DNA of 64,000 nucleotides, from the NCBI GenBank assembly GCA_963821345.1, contig CAWGDM010000012.1, positions 372,001-436,000 on the forward strand, written 5' to 3'. The stretch comes from WHSW01 sp963821345. GTDB taxonomy: Bacteria > Actinomycetota > Thermoleophilia > Solirubrobacterales > 70-9. Under the pieces are notes generated by a model, which saw only the letters and a program-made list of their open reading frames with translations, did no database searches and had not been told where the DNA came from. Shown in pieces: positions 9,149 through 17,760 of this stretch. Each line of letters opens with the position of its first letter. Position 1 is the stretch's first letter. The translations under genes and the position numbers were made by a program.

Positions 9149-9619
9149 ATGCGCCGGCTGGCGATGCTGATCGCCGCCGTGGCGCTCGCCGTTCCGCCTG
9201 CGGCGGCTGCGCAGGCAGCGGACCCTCAGGCCTCCCTCCCCGACATCGAGGACGAGGTGATGTGCATCGTCTGCGGCGTCCCGCTCGAGCTCGCAACCGA
9301 GTCCCCGCAGGCAAACCAGGAGCGCGACCTGATCCGCTCGCTGATCGCCCAGGGCCTGACCAAGGACGAGATCAAGGACCGCCTGGTCGCCGAGTTCGGC
9401 CCCGAGGTCCTGGCGACCCCGGACAACTCCGGCTTCGACCTGGCGGCGTGGCTGGTGCCGGGCGTGGCAATCGTGGCCGCGGGCATCGCGATCTTCATCG
9501 GCCTACGGCGCTGGCGGACGGCGGGAACTACCTCAGAAGGGGGAGGTTCCGCGGAACCGCCAGTCGATGTGGAAGACGGGAAGCGGCTCGACGAGGACTT
9601 GGCGCGTTACGACCTGTAG
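9149..9619 (+). CDS. ccmH: Cytochrome c-type biogenesis protein CcmH
   Basis: CcmH is the membrane-bound thiol reductase or apocytochrome-binding subunit of the system I lyase. The 156-residue protein has a cleavable signal peptide (to about residue 23), the short three-helix domain with the redox motif CIVCG (Cys39 and Cys42; proteobacterial proteins usually have RCxxCQN), the typical segment LIAQGLTKDEIKDRLVAEFGPEVL, a transmembrane helix (about 98-120) and a charged cytoplasmic tail. It begins two bases after ccmG. No separate ccmI-like domain is attached. Confident. Confidence 0.9.
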   Translation: MRRLAMLIAAVALAVPPAAAAQAADPQASLPDIEDEVMCIVCGVPLELATESPQANQERDLIRSLIAQGLTKDEIKDRLVAEFGPEVLATPDNSGFDLAAWLVPGVAIVAAGIAIFIGLRRWRTAGTTSEGGGSAEPPVDVEDGKRLDEDLARYDL

Positions 9620-9623
9620 GCGA

Positions 9624-10182
9624 TCAGGGGGGAGGACTGCCGAGATCGGCACGGGTGACCGCGACGGCAGCAATGCGTCGCGTCCTCGATGACCAGGTTC
9701 GAAGCTGCCCTCCGTGCAACGGAGCGCGAACGAGTGCGTGCCGCGACCGAGCGTCGAGGTGACCTTCGTGATCGAGATGACCTTGACCGTCGGCGTCACG
9801 GGAACTGCGTTCGACGGCGTCCCGTCGACGACGATCTCGCAGATCGCCAGACCCGCCGATTCGACGTTCCGGTCGTGATCACCAGCACAGCGTCGGAGTG
9901 CTTGAGGGAGAGGTTGGCGCCCGCGCAATCCGTCGGTGCCGCCGGGGCTGGGTCACACGAGAACGCGGCGGCGTTCCGCCACAGCCGCAGGGCCCCGTCA
10001 GGTTGGACTCCTTGATCTGCCGACCGCCAAGCGCGTTGTCGGCGACGTCCTTCCCCTTGATCGAACGGTTCTCGAATCTCGGCGGAGCCGATCTTCGAGA
10101 CCGCGTAGGCACTGCCGCCGATCGCCACGATCAGGGCCACGTACGCGACGACGGTGGCGTGGCTGGGCGGTCTGAGCTTCAT
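9624..10182 (-). pseudogene. Exported protein of the HATVVAY-signal type, frameshifted
   Basis: A conserved class of exported proteins in this group begins with a signal such as PSHATVVAYVALIVAIGGSA, followed by an NRSIKGKDVADNALG-type repeat. Here that start (ATG at 10180-10182) is readable in one frame. The middle (GKDVADNALGGRQIKESN) is in a second frame, and the beta-rich end (NVESAGLAICEIVVDGTPSNAV, then GRGTHSFALRCTEGSFE) follows in others. The last segment reads into AAVAVTRADLGSPPP and a stop at 9624. At least three frame changes are needed. Function is unknown; the intact homologue would be a roughly 180-residue secreted protein. It may be a sequencing artefact rather than a dead gene. 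Confidence 0.6.
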
Positions 10183-10234
10183 CTTCTTGACGATCAGCAC
10201 CTTGAACAACCGTCGACAACCGCGGTTGCGGCGA

Positions 10235-12088
10235 TCAATCGGCGCGGACGATCACCTTTCGCCACTTGGATGTTGACCCCTTGAACGGCCAGTTGCCCTC
10301 GTTCCGGATCTTCACCCGGAACCTGAACAGGGCATCCGCCGTGAGCGCTTTCGAGAACCGATAGGCGAGCCGGTATGAGCCGTCCGGCTCGCTTCGGAAC
10401 GGTTCCTTGAGCGTGCGCTGACGACCGGTCTTGAGCCGGTACTGGATTTCGATCAGCTTCCCGCCGGCCGGAATCCTGGCACCGTGGTGGCGAACCCGTC
10501 CCGAAAAGACGATCGGCGTTCCCTCCTCAACCACGTCAGACGACGTGGTGAAACTCGCGGATCCCTTGACGGCGAACTTCCCGACCCCCTCGTGCGCGGG
10601 CAGGTAGCGGTTGGTGCCCGCGTACTCGACCTCGATCGAGCGGGTCGGACCTGCCGGCTCAGGAGTCGAAAAGCGGCCCTGCTCGTCGGTGGTCACGGGA
10701 CGCTCGGCCCGCGGGTAGAGCGCGCCGTTGGCGAAGTGATCCACGACGACGACCTGCTGTCCGGCGATCGGCGTGCCGGTCGCGTCTAGAAGGCGTCCGT
10801 GGACCTCGGAACTCGTCCCGTAGGGGACCGTCTGGCCGGTCGAGCCGCCCGGCGCCAAGCCCGGCGCGGAGCTCGACCGCGGCCCGCAGCGGGAAGTTGA
10901 GGCGCATCGGGTGCCCGTCCTCCCGAAGGGTCGTCTCGTACGAGTTTCCCGCGAGGTCCGAGACCTGAACCCTGAACTCGTACTCGCCCGCCGGAACGGC
11001 CGACGAGTTGACCCGGCGTGGTCGCGTAGCCCGAACCGAGCCTGGTCTCGAGCGGCTGCCAGCTATCGGCGCCGACGGCCCGATACGACGAGCTGCGCAG
11101 ACCAATCCCCGAGTGCGGCGTCGCGCGACTGCGGCGCGAATCAACTCGGGTCGTCCGGATCTGTGCTCGCGATGAAGGCCGCGGCGGGACGCTGGTTGTC
11201 GACCAACACTGTCGCGGTTCGGGAAGTTCGCAGTTGCCGCCGTAGTCGACGCGGAGACTGCGATCGTGTTCGGGCCGTTCACGAACGGCGGCGCGGCTGA
11301 GTCGACGGTGAGGCTCAGGTTCTCGGCTTCGAGCCGGGCATGGGTACCAGGATTCGCCGAGAAGTTCCAGCCGAGCCCGCCCGTCCGACAAGCAATTGAG
11401 GAACCGCCTGACCGATGTGCGCCATTCACGTCACCACGGAGTTGGTAGACCCCCGACCCCCAATCCGAAGCATCGCCCAACAGAATGTGGGAGCCGCGGA
11501 TCCAGCCGCCGCCAAGCAAGTCACCGCCGAACTGCGTGATCGTCGGGTCCGCGTCGTCCGACAACGCGATCGCGATGTTGCGTACGTATGCATGCGCGTT
11601 CGGGCCCGCCGGACAGCCGCCGGCCTGGCCGCAGGCGAGGCGGATGATCAGCTGCGTCGCGTTGACATCCGCGCATTTCGTCACCCATCCGCCCGCGTCA
11701 TCGCCACCCGTCGCCAGGACGTCGAAGCCGGGGTAGGTGAGCACGTCCGCTCGGTGGTGGTTGTCGCGGCGGAGCTTGTGGTCGAAGCAGGCGACAACCA
11801 TGTGGGTCCCGGGCGGGGCGGTGTACATCCACTGCGAGTAGGCGTTGTTGCCGGCGGCTCCGGTGTCATAGATACCGAGTCTCGGATCCGGCGAACGTGC
11901 CGTTGCAGTCATCGACAGTCGACGTAGCTCGGATTGTCCGCCAGCGTGTTCGACCTGATCCGCCTCGATGTGCCACGGATGACACTTGACGACGTTGTAG
12001 GTCCCGCCGGCCGCATCAGCGGCCGCGCGGAGGCGCGACCGCCGCCAGCCGCCGCCGCCAGCGCAGCGGCCATCCAGAGCCGTTTCAC
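10235..12088 (-). pseudogene. Large exported protein with C-terminal Ig/carboxypeptidase-regulatory-like domains, frameshifted
   Basis: The gene starts with a GTG at 12088 that overlaps the stop of the sigma-factor gene (GTGA), which implies translational coupling. The N-terminus is a short signal peptide. Next comes a beta-rich domain (GTYNVVKCHPWHIEADQ, GTHMVVACFDHKLRRDNHH, DPTITQFGGDLLGGGWIRG) of a type I associate with exported proteins of Thermoleophilia. The C-terminus has a carboxypeptidase-regulatory-like repeat (VHGRLLDATGTPIAGQQVVV) and a final Ig-like domain ending at 10235. At least four frame changes interrupt it, near 12040, 11930, 11200 and 10850. Function is unknown; cell-surface adhesion or matrix roles are guesses. 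Confidence 0.6.
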
Positions 12089-13512
12089 GGCCCGAACTCC
12101 TGATGAACCGCCGACGCCTCGGTCGATGCGGATCCCGAGGAGCCCGAGCCAGAAGTGGTGGGTGCGACCGCTGCTGCCTCGGCACTGAACTCCTGGGTCG
12201 CCGGGGGCGCGGTTGGGGCGACGGCCGGCGCCTCTGGCGCGGGTGCCGGGGCAGGTTGCGGCGCAGGCCCTCCGGCCTCCCGATCCTCGCCGGCGGACTC
12301 GTTGTCCGCGGGAGCAGCGGGCGTCGGCGCGAACTGATTGCCGATCTGCGGCGCGACCGGTTCGATTTCACCCGGGGTTGAGGGCGTGCCCGTGTCCGCC
12401 GCGGCTGGCGGGCCCGCCGCCGACCCCGCCTCGTGAGACGGCGTATCGCCGGTCCCCCCTTCGAACGGCCCCACCCCCGCGGCGATACACGCGGTGGCAG
12501 CGACCCCACCGCCGACGCAGGCCAACGCAACCTTGCCGGCCGCGCCGACGCCGGCGAGCTTCGCCAGCACGCCTGCCCCGGCCGCTCCTGCCCCGCGCGA
12601 ACCGGCGGCGGCAGCCGGTGAAACGGTGCCGTCAACGCCGGCGTCATGGCCGCGAGCCACCAACCCGATCGTCCGGTCACCGAGATCCATCAGCCGGTCG
12701 GTGATCGCGATGTGCCCGTCGAGGCCGTCGATCGCGCTGACGGCCGCAGCGCCGCCCCCGATGTCGTGCAGGTGGCCGCTGAGGCGCGCGACGAAATCCG
12801 AGCACGACCGGCAGTGCGACAGATGGGCCCGCGCCTGGCGAGCCTCGTCGTCCCCCGCAAGGCCGGCCGCCAGCGCCTTGAGCAGCGGCTCGCGATCAGC
12901 GCACCAAGTTCCCCGTTCGACCGCGCGCATCTTCTCGGTCAGCTCGTCGACCCCGCGGGTCACCTCCTTGCGATACGCCCGCGGCGACAACCCCGCGACC
13001 AGGCCGCAGACCTGGGCCGGTTCAAGACCCCATCCGTAGCGCAGCAACATCACGGCGCGCCGGCGCGGGGGCATCGACGCAAGCAGATCCCGGGTTAGCA
13101 GCGATTGCTCGCGGCTCGCGGCGCGCTCCTCCGGAGTGTCGGCGAGATCCGGGACCGATCCGACCAGTTCGAGCGGTGCGGTCGGCTTGCGCCTGCGCCG
13201 GCGCAGCTCCTTGCTCGCCTGGTTGGCGACCGCGGTCAGGACGTAGCTGCGAATCTCGTCGTCGGCGAGCTCGCCATGGCGCCCCGCCAGGGCGCGCAGG
13301 GTTCCGACCCAGGCGTTCGCGTAGATGTCGTCGAGCTCGTCGCTGCAGAACGCACCCCGGAACGCCCGCCGGACCATCGCCTTCGCCGGGCGCTCGAACT
13401 CGACGAACAACCGGCCCGAGCGCTTACCCCACGCGTCGTCACCAACCTCGCGGAGAGGTGTGACTTTTCCTGCTGCGACTGGTGGCTTCATCCGCCTTCC
13501 CGGCGGAAACAA
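12085..13512 (-). CDS. ECF-type sigma factor fused to zinc-finger anti-sigma-like domain, membrane segment and Pro/Ala-rich tail
   Basis: The 475-residue protein has sigma region 2 (about 38-110, DELDDIYANAWVGTLRAL), region 4 with its HTH (about 140-205, MPPRRRAVMLLRYGWGLEPA), then a zf-HC2-like motif HLSHCRSC (H-x3-C-x2-C, about 230-240). These are followed by a Gly/Ala-rich hydrophobic segment likely to span the membrane (about 318-346) and a 120-residue Pro/Ala/Glu-rich tail. Normally the zinc-finger anti-sigma factor is a separate protein encoded next door; here it is fused, so the sigma domain would be membrane-tethered. Two starts are possible, 13512 or the ATG at 13491. Its stop overlaps the start of the exported-protein gene downstream, the likely regulon partner. 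Confidence 0.8.
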   Translation of the reverse strand: MFPPGRRMKPPVAAGKVTPLREVGDDAWGKRSGRLFVEFERPAKAMVRRAFRGAFCSDELDDIYANAWVGTLRALAGRHGELADDEIRSYVLTAVANQASKELRRRRRKPTAPLELVGSVPDLADTPEERAASREQSLLTRDLLASMPPRRRAVMLLRYGWGLEPAQVCGLVAGLSPRAYRKEVTRGVDELTEKMRAVERGTWCADREPLLKALAAGLAGDDEARQARAHLSHCRSCSDFVARLSGHLHDIGGGAAAVSAIDGLDGHIAITDRLMDLGDRTIGLVARGHDAGVDGTVSPAAAAGSRGAGAAGAGVLAKLAGVGAAGKVALACVGGGVAATACIAAGVGPFEGGTGDTPSHEAGSAAGPPAAADTGTPSTPGEIEPVAPQIGNQFAPTPAAPADNESAGEDREAGGPAPQPAPAPAPEAPAVAPTAPPATQEFSAEAAAVAPTTSGSGSSGSASTEASAVHQEFGP

Positions 13513-13593
13513 GCCCGCCGCGTCGCTCGACGCCCCCCGATCGCCGCAGGCCTACGCCGGTCACCTCGACCGCAACCCACCCGCGCGACCTCC

Positions 13594-13980
13594 CTATTCC
13601 TCGCCCCCCGCCGGCCCGGCGGTGACGCAGTTGGCGTCGAGATCCACGAGGTAGAGAAACAACGCGTGCTCGAGCACACGCTCGACCGGGACATCCCAGC
13701 GCCGGGCGTCGGCCCGCAGGCTCTCCCATCTCTCCGGCGCCGGCGGTTGGACCTCGACCTCGTCGCCGAGCTGCGACCTGAGCACGGCCAGGCGCGGTAG
13801 CACCGCGGCGGTCCGGCCACGGCGCAACTCGGACGCAAGGTGGGCGAGCGCCCGGTCGAACAGGACGTCGATGGTCCGGTCGTCCTGCAGAGCGGACTCG
13901 AGCAGCCCCCGACCGAAGTGATCGAAGCGCAGCCTCAGGCCCCCTTGCCGGTGTCCGAGTCCATTCGACTTCCCCTCCAC
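13594..13980 (-). CDS. Small conserved helical protein, unknown function
   Basis: The 128-residue protein is mainly helical. Its second half, PERWESLRADARRWDVPVERVLEHALFLYLVDLDANCV, resembles a short domain seen repeatedly in Thermoleophilia proteins ('..L..EA...GV....LL.HA..Y.LADLDSGR'), reminiscent of ribbon-helix-helix folds, though I know of no function. Annotated from the GTG at 13980. An ATG at 13964 with a good GGAGGGG ribosome site lies in another frame that runs MDSDTGKG and joins the conserved frame only if the run of five C at 13940-13944 had lost a base. A one-base deletion near the start is therefore possible. It lies upstream of the sigma gene in the same direction. Confidence 0.6.
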   Translation of the reverse strand: MEGKSNGLGHRQGGLRLRFDHFGRGLLESALQDDRTIDVLFDRALAHLASELRRGRTAAVLPRLAVLRSQLGDEVEVQPPAPERWESLRADARRWDVPVERVLEHALFLYLVDLDANCVTAGPAGGEE

Positions 13981-14038
13981 CCTTTAACAACGGCCCACGA
14001 CACCGCCGGTTCTGGCGCGCCCGCGCAAACGCGACTAA

Positions 14039-14052
14039 ACCCAGACCTGGGT
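14039..14052. promoter_or_regulatory. Perfect palindrome in divergent intergenic region
   Basis: ACCCAG-AC-CTGGGT is a perfect 6-bp inverted repeat with a 2-base spacer. It lies between the divergent genes starting at 13980 and 14146. The symmetry and location suggest a binding site for a dimeric regulator, but no regulator is identified. Confidence 0.35.
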
Positions 14053-14089
14053 CCGACAGAACTCATACCCCGCGTCTGACCGCGCGCGC

Positions 14090-14120
14090 GAACTAAAGCG
14101 GGGGTCCCGCGCGTTAGTTC
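14090..14120. promoter_or_regulatory. Nested inverted repeat (hairpin or operator) between divergent genes
   Basis: GAACTAA and TTAGTTC form an outer 7-bp arm pair. Inside them GCGGG-GGT-CCCGC forms a second 5-bp arm pair with a 3-base loop. Together they could make one long hairpin or a composite operator just upstream of the small gene at 14146. No T-tract follows, so a terminator is unlikely. Confidence 0.4.
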
Positions 14121-14145
14121 CACGGGCGAGGCGAGCCCTCGGAAT

Positions 14146-14370
14146 ATGAGCTGTGACCACTCGGGAACACACACCGGTCGGGCGCGACAGCTGCGCGGCG
14201 TAGGCCAGTTGCGCCTCGTGCTCGTGTGCGACGAGTGCGGGGCGGAGTGCGTCGAGCTCGGGCGCATCGATTACCGGACCGAGGCGCGGCTCGGGATGCC
14301 CCCAAGACCGCGAGCCGAGAGCTCGAACGGCGGCTCTGAGAGCCGGCCGGAGAGCCAGCAGACCCTGTAA
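14146..14370 (+). CDS. Small protein with CxxCxxxC, possible metal-binding knuckle
   Basis: The 74-residue protein contains the core QLRLVLVCDECGAECVELGRIDY, where three Cys in a CxxCxxxC pattern, perhaps with the N-terminal Cys/His pair (MSCDHSG), could hold one zinc. The C-terminal third is Ser/Arg-rich and probably disordered. I recall similar 'LVLVCDECG' small proteins in Solirubrobacter-like genomes, without function. The ATG at 14146 lies close downstream of the nested inverted repeat at 14090-14120. Coding status is supported mainly by the cysteine pattern and codon bias. Confidence 0.55.
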   Translation: MSCDHSGTHTGRARQLRGVGQLRLVLVCDECGAECVELGRIDYRTEARLGMPPRPRAESSNGGSESRPESQQTL

Positions 14371-14450
14371 GCGCCACCGCAGGGCGAGCGGCTGTTTGCG
14401 GACGGTCTGGACGACCTGGCTCGGGTGGCGCCCGAGCGATGCTTATTCGC

Positions 14451-15491
14451 TCACCCGACCGCCGTTGGCTGCTCGGCCCGGTCGCAGGCGGCAATCCGAT
14501 CGGGAAGGTCGACCGCGGGTTCGGCCTGCCATTGATGCGTGCCGCGCAGGCGCATGGTCCGGTAGCGGAGGGCTCCGTGAAGGTTCAGCGGGTGCCAGAC
14601 GGCGTGGATCGAGGCGGGCATGATCGGGATCCAGAAACGGTCGGGCACCGGGTCCAGGGGCGCAGGCTCGGCGAGCTCGACCTCGGCGCCGACGTGGCCC
14701 TCGCCGTCCTCGTAGGTGAGCCGGCGCAGGACGGTCCCGTCGCGCTCGACGATCTGCGTCTCGCCGATCATCGCCGTGTGCCATGGGACCCCGGGGATCA
14801 TCGGCGAGTCGAACTCGACGTCGCCGACGTGGGATGGCATCGATACCGGCGCGCCGATCAACCGCGCGACCTGGCGGGGGAGCTCGCGCGCGAGCTGTCG
14901 CTGCACGCCGCGCTCCCGGCGCATCAGCGACTCGAGCGGCCCGGGCCAGTTGGTCGGGAACGATGGCCAGCACATGCCGCCCAGGAGCAAACGCACCCGA
15001 CCGTCGCGCAGGCGCCGCGCAGTACGGGATCGCGCCCACTCCCAGCCGCAGGCGAGACCGATCCGCCCCAGCGCGCCGGAGTCGATCACGCCGTCGTCGT
15101 CGCCGCCGCGGTAGTAGTTGTGCTCCCAGGCGGTCGGGATGTCCTTGTCGTGAAGGTTGGCGCTGCCGTCCGGCTCGGCGAGCACGTAGGTGCCGTAGGT
15201 GTGGCCGCCGCGGGCGGCGATGAAGCCGCCCCCGATCACGCAATCGAGCTCGCGAGCGAGCCGGGTGAGCAGCTGAAACGGCTGTCCGTCGACCGGCCTC
15301 GCCGCCCGGTGCATCAGCGGCGAGTAGACGTTCGGCGTGGTCATCGACTCCGGCACCGTGATCACCTCGGGCGCGTGCTCACGGTGCGCGTCGCGGATCA
15401 GATCCTCGATCCGGGCGAGGTTGGCGGCCACCTCCCCGAGCCGCAGCCTCGGCTGCACGGCGGCCACCCTAATCCTTCGCCGGGCGTTCAC
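14451..15491 (-). CDS. Carbon-nitrogen hydrolase (nitrilase superfamily)
   Basis: Nitrilase-superfamily enzymes hydrolyse amides, nitriles or carbamoyl groups with a Glu-Lys-Cys triad. In this 346-residue protein the triad is visible: Glu in VITVPESMT (about residue 48), Lys in LHDKDIPT (about 115) and Cys in GLACGWEWAR (about 149). It starts MNARRRIRVAAVQPRL, the usual first strand. The C-terminal part (about 190-340) is longer than in small amidases. The specific substrate is unknown. Its start overlaps the stop of the flavoprotein gene upstream by four bases (ATGA), so they form a translationally coupled pair, perhaps acting on one nitrogenous substrate in sequence. Confidence 0.87.
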   Translation of the reverse strand: MNARRRIRVAAVQPRLRLGEVAANLARIEDLIRDAHREHAPEVITVPESMTTPNVYSPLMHRAARPVDGQPFQLLTRLARELDCVIGGGFIAARGGHTYGTYVLAEPDGSANLHDKDIPTAWEHNYYRGGDDDGVIDSGALGRIGLACGWEWARSRTARRLRDGRVRLLLGGMCWPSFPTNWPGPLESLMRRERGVQRQLARELPRQVARLIGAPVSMPSHVGDVEFDSPMIPGVPWHTAMIGETQIVERDGTVLRRLTYEDGEGHVGAEVELAEPAPLDPVPDRFWIPIMPASIHAVWHPLNLHGALRYRTMRLRGTHQWQAEPAVDLPDRIAACDRAEQPTAVG

Positions 15492-16945
15492 GCGCGCTGT
15501 GACTCCCGCAGATCAGCCGCCGGCGGCGCTGCCGGCTTCGGTTGTACGGCGGCGGTCCTGGGCGGGTCCCACCATCGCCATCCGGGGTGATCGGAGCCGC
15601 GCACCGGCCCGGTGGATCGGAACGGATTTCGTGCCAGCTCCCGCCGCACGCGCACCTCGGTACCGGCGTCGACGAGCGCGTCGCGCAGCACCTGGACGCG
15701 GTCCGGCCCGCGCCTGACGGCGCTGGCGAGCGCACGGGCGACCAGCGGCGGCCGCAGGACCTGCTGCGTGGTTCGCGTGCGGCCGAAGATGTGGCTGATC
15801 TCGGGATCGCTGTCGCGACCGAGGTTGCGGACGACCTCCCGGAATACCGGGGGGACCGGCCGGACGATCGTGTCGCTGTTGGCAAAGTGGTAGGCGTGCA
15901 GGCAATCGGTCGTCGTCGCGTGCTCCCAGCGCCGGGTGCAACGGTCGGTCGCCACCGGGTCGCCGAGCACCCCCGCCAGCTGGTCGCCGAGCGTCCGGCC
16001 CATCCGCAGCGCGTCCCCCATCCCCTGTCCGGTGACCGGATCCTTGAAGTGGTTGGCGTCGCCGGCCAGCACCCACCCCGGTCCGCTCGCCGCGCGCCAG
16101 TACGCCATCACGTCGTCGGTCGAGCGGATCTTGGTCTGATTCGTGGCTCCTTCAAGGCGCGCCCGACATCCTCGATGGAGGGCCAGCTTCGCTGCCCAGT
16201 ATCCCTCCGGGTCGCGTCGCGCCCACGCGACCTCGGCGGCATCGCCCATGAACAGGGCCAACACGCGACCGTTCGGATTCGGGAAGGCGAACGCCAGCGA
16301 GTCGTGGTCGCGCCACTGCCACATTGTCTCGCGATGCCACGGCTCGTGGACGGGGTCGTCCATGTAGCGGAAGACGAGTCCGCGGCCGTTCTTGGAGACG
16401 CGATAGGGATGCCAGGCGCCGACCTGGGCGGCGACGGTGGAGCGCCGCCCATCGGCGCCGACGACGATCGCCGCGCGGACCGTGTGCTGCCTCGCCTGGT
16501 CGTCGCGGTAGCGGACGCCGACCACCCGGCCGCGCTCCCAGATCAGCTCCTCGACCGAGCAGCGCTCGCGCACGTCGGCGCCCAGCTCGCGGGCGTTGTC
16601 GACCAGCAGGATGTCGAGCAGGTTGCGCGGAATCGAAACGCCGTAGTCGATCCCGTCGACGGGCTCCCAGCGCTCTCGGATCTCGGTCTCCGTGCCGACC
16701 GTCAGCTGGACGTATTTGAGCCTCGGCGGGTCGAGCTCGGAGAGGATCCGCGGCCAGACCCCGATCCGCTGGAACTCGGCGCAGCCCATCGGGAACATCG
16801 CGTGGGTCGAGAGCGTGTCCGCGGGAAAGCGCGCGCGATCGAGCACGACCACCCTGCGACCGCGACCGGCGAGCACCGCGGCGACCGCGGAGCCGGCGCA
16901 GCGCGCGCCGACGACCACGACATCGGCGTCCTGATCAGCGTCCAT
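15488..16945 (-). CDS. FAD-dependent oxidoreductase (geranylgeranyl reductase/PHBH-like monooxygenase fold)
   Basis: The 485-residue flavoprotein has the N-terminal dinucleotide motif DVVVVGARCAGSAVA and a second FAD motif, GWVLAGDANHFKDPVTGQGM (GD with a downstream FxxP), of the group that includes aromatic hydroxylases, halogenases and geranylgeranyl reductases. The VVGADGRRSTVA fingerprint is also present. It lacks an obvious halogenase WxWxIP motif. Substrate is unknown. I prefer the ATG at 16943-16945 over one six codons upstream because the family motif then starts near residue 8. Coupled to the nitrilase by a 4-base overlap. Confidence 0.85.
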   Translation of the reverse strand: MDADQDADVVVVGARCAGSAVAAVLAGRGRRVVVLDRARFPADTLSTHAMFPMGCAEFQRIGVWPRILSELDPPRLKYVQLTVGTETEIRERWEPVDGIDYGVSIPRNLLDILLVDNARELGADVRERCSVEELIWERGRVVGVRYRDDQARQHTVRAAIVVGADGRRSTVAAQVGAWHPYRVSKNGRGLVFRYMDDPVHEPWHRETMWQWRDHDSLAFAFPNPNGRVLALFMGDAAEVAWARRDPEGYWAAKLALHRGCRARLEGATNQTKIRSTDDVMAYWRAASGPGWVLAGDANHFKDPVTGQGMGDALRMGRTLGDQLAGVLGDPVATDRCTRRWEHATTTDCLHAYHFANSDTIVRPVPPVFREVVRNLGRDSDPEISHIFGRTRTTQQVLRPPLVARALASAVRRGPDRVQVLRDALVDAGTEVRVRRELARNPFRSTGPVRGSDHPGWRWWDPPRTAAVQPKPAAPPAADLRESQRA

Positions 16946-16977
16946 GCCGGCCCACGTCCTCACCCTATTCCCCTAGG

Positions 16978-17703
16978 TCACGGCGGTGGTGGCGGGCACC
17001 GTCCGGGGAGCGTGACGCGCGCCGGCCGGTGCTCGAAGGTGTCCATCACCAGCCACTCGTCGAGCTGCGGGTCGTAGAGGTTCTGGACGCCGAACTGCAG
17101 CACCTGCCAGAACGTGCCCCGGTCGCCCTGGTCGACGTAGATGTCGCCGAGCGCGAACCCGAAGCGCAGATTGTTCCCCGGCGGCGCGGTCGGCAGGACG
17201 ATGCCGACCCGCCAGTGGTTGACGTGCCGGCGAGGGTTGCCCCCGCCCTGCAGGATCTCGCGCCCGACGAAGCGCGCGGTCTTGAACAGCTGGTTGAGCA
17301 TGAACAGGTTGAAGAACCCCGGGATCTGCGAGCAGGGGTGCTCGGTCAGGCCGGGCCACTTGTAGGTCAGCGTGTAGAGGGTGTTGTGGTAGATCAGGTT
17401 GGTGAACCAGATCGGGTATCGCCGGCCCCCGGCGACCATCCGCATGTCGCCGTTTCGGGCCTGCCACCGGAACGGGACCGTGATCCCGAGGTCGCGAACG
17501 ACCCACCTGCCCTCACCCTGAAAGTTGCGCGGCAGCCGTGGCGGCCGGGGAGCGGGCCGCGCTTGGGCTGAGGTCGCATCCGGCTTCGCCGGGTCGGAGC
17601 CGCCGGCGTCGGCGGCGGACGCGCGCGCTGCGGCCGCGCCGATCGCGATCACTGCGGCGGCGGTCACGAGCGCGACCGCCACGCGTAGACGTATCCAATC
17701 CAT
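16978..17703 (-). CDS. Exported protein of unknown function
   Basis: The 241-residue protein has a clear signal peptide (hydrophobic 8-27, cleavage around ARASA), a Pro/Ala-rich linker and a compact aromatic-rich domain: GEGRWVVRDLGITVPFRW, YPIWFTNLIYHNTLYTLTYKW, HVNHWRVGIVLPTAPPGNNLRFGFALGDIYV. One Cys pair (CSQIPG and the C-terminal GRCPPPPP) might form a disulfide. I do not recognise the family. It sits 32 bases upstream of the flavoprotein gene in the same direction, so it could share the transcript, but it differs in localisation. Confidence 0.7.
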   Translation of the reverse strand: MDWIRLRVAVALVTAAAVIAIGAAAARASAADAGGSDPAKPDATSAQARPAPRPPRLPRNFQGEGRWVVRDLGITVPFRWQARNGDMRMVAGGRRYPIWFTNLIYHNTLYTLTYKWPGLTEHPCSQIPGFFNLFMLNQLFKTARFVGREILQGGGNPRRHVNHWRVGIVLPTAPPGNNLRFGFALGDIYVDQGDRGTFWQVLQFGVQNLYDPQLDEWLVMDTFEHRPARVTLPGRCPPPPP

Positions 17704-17760
17704 TGGTTGAGGGCATTGAAGCGCCGCCCGTGGACGGCTTCCGCGGCGCTCGAGCGCTGA

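Noticed and set aside
12150..12450. Repetitive-looking Pro/Ala codon stretch as possible minisatellite
   Set aside because: The DNA is not a true tandem repeat; it encodes the Pro/Ala-rich tail of the sigma fusion protein.
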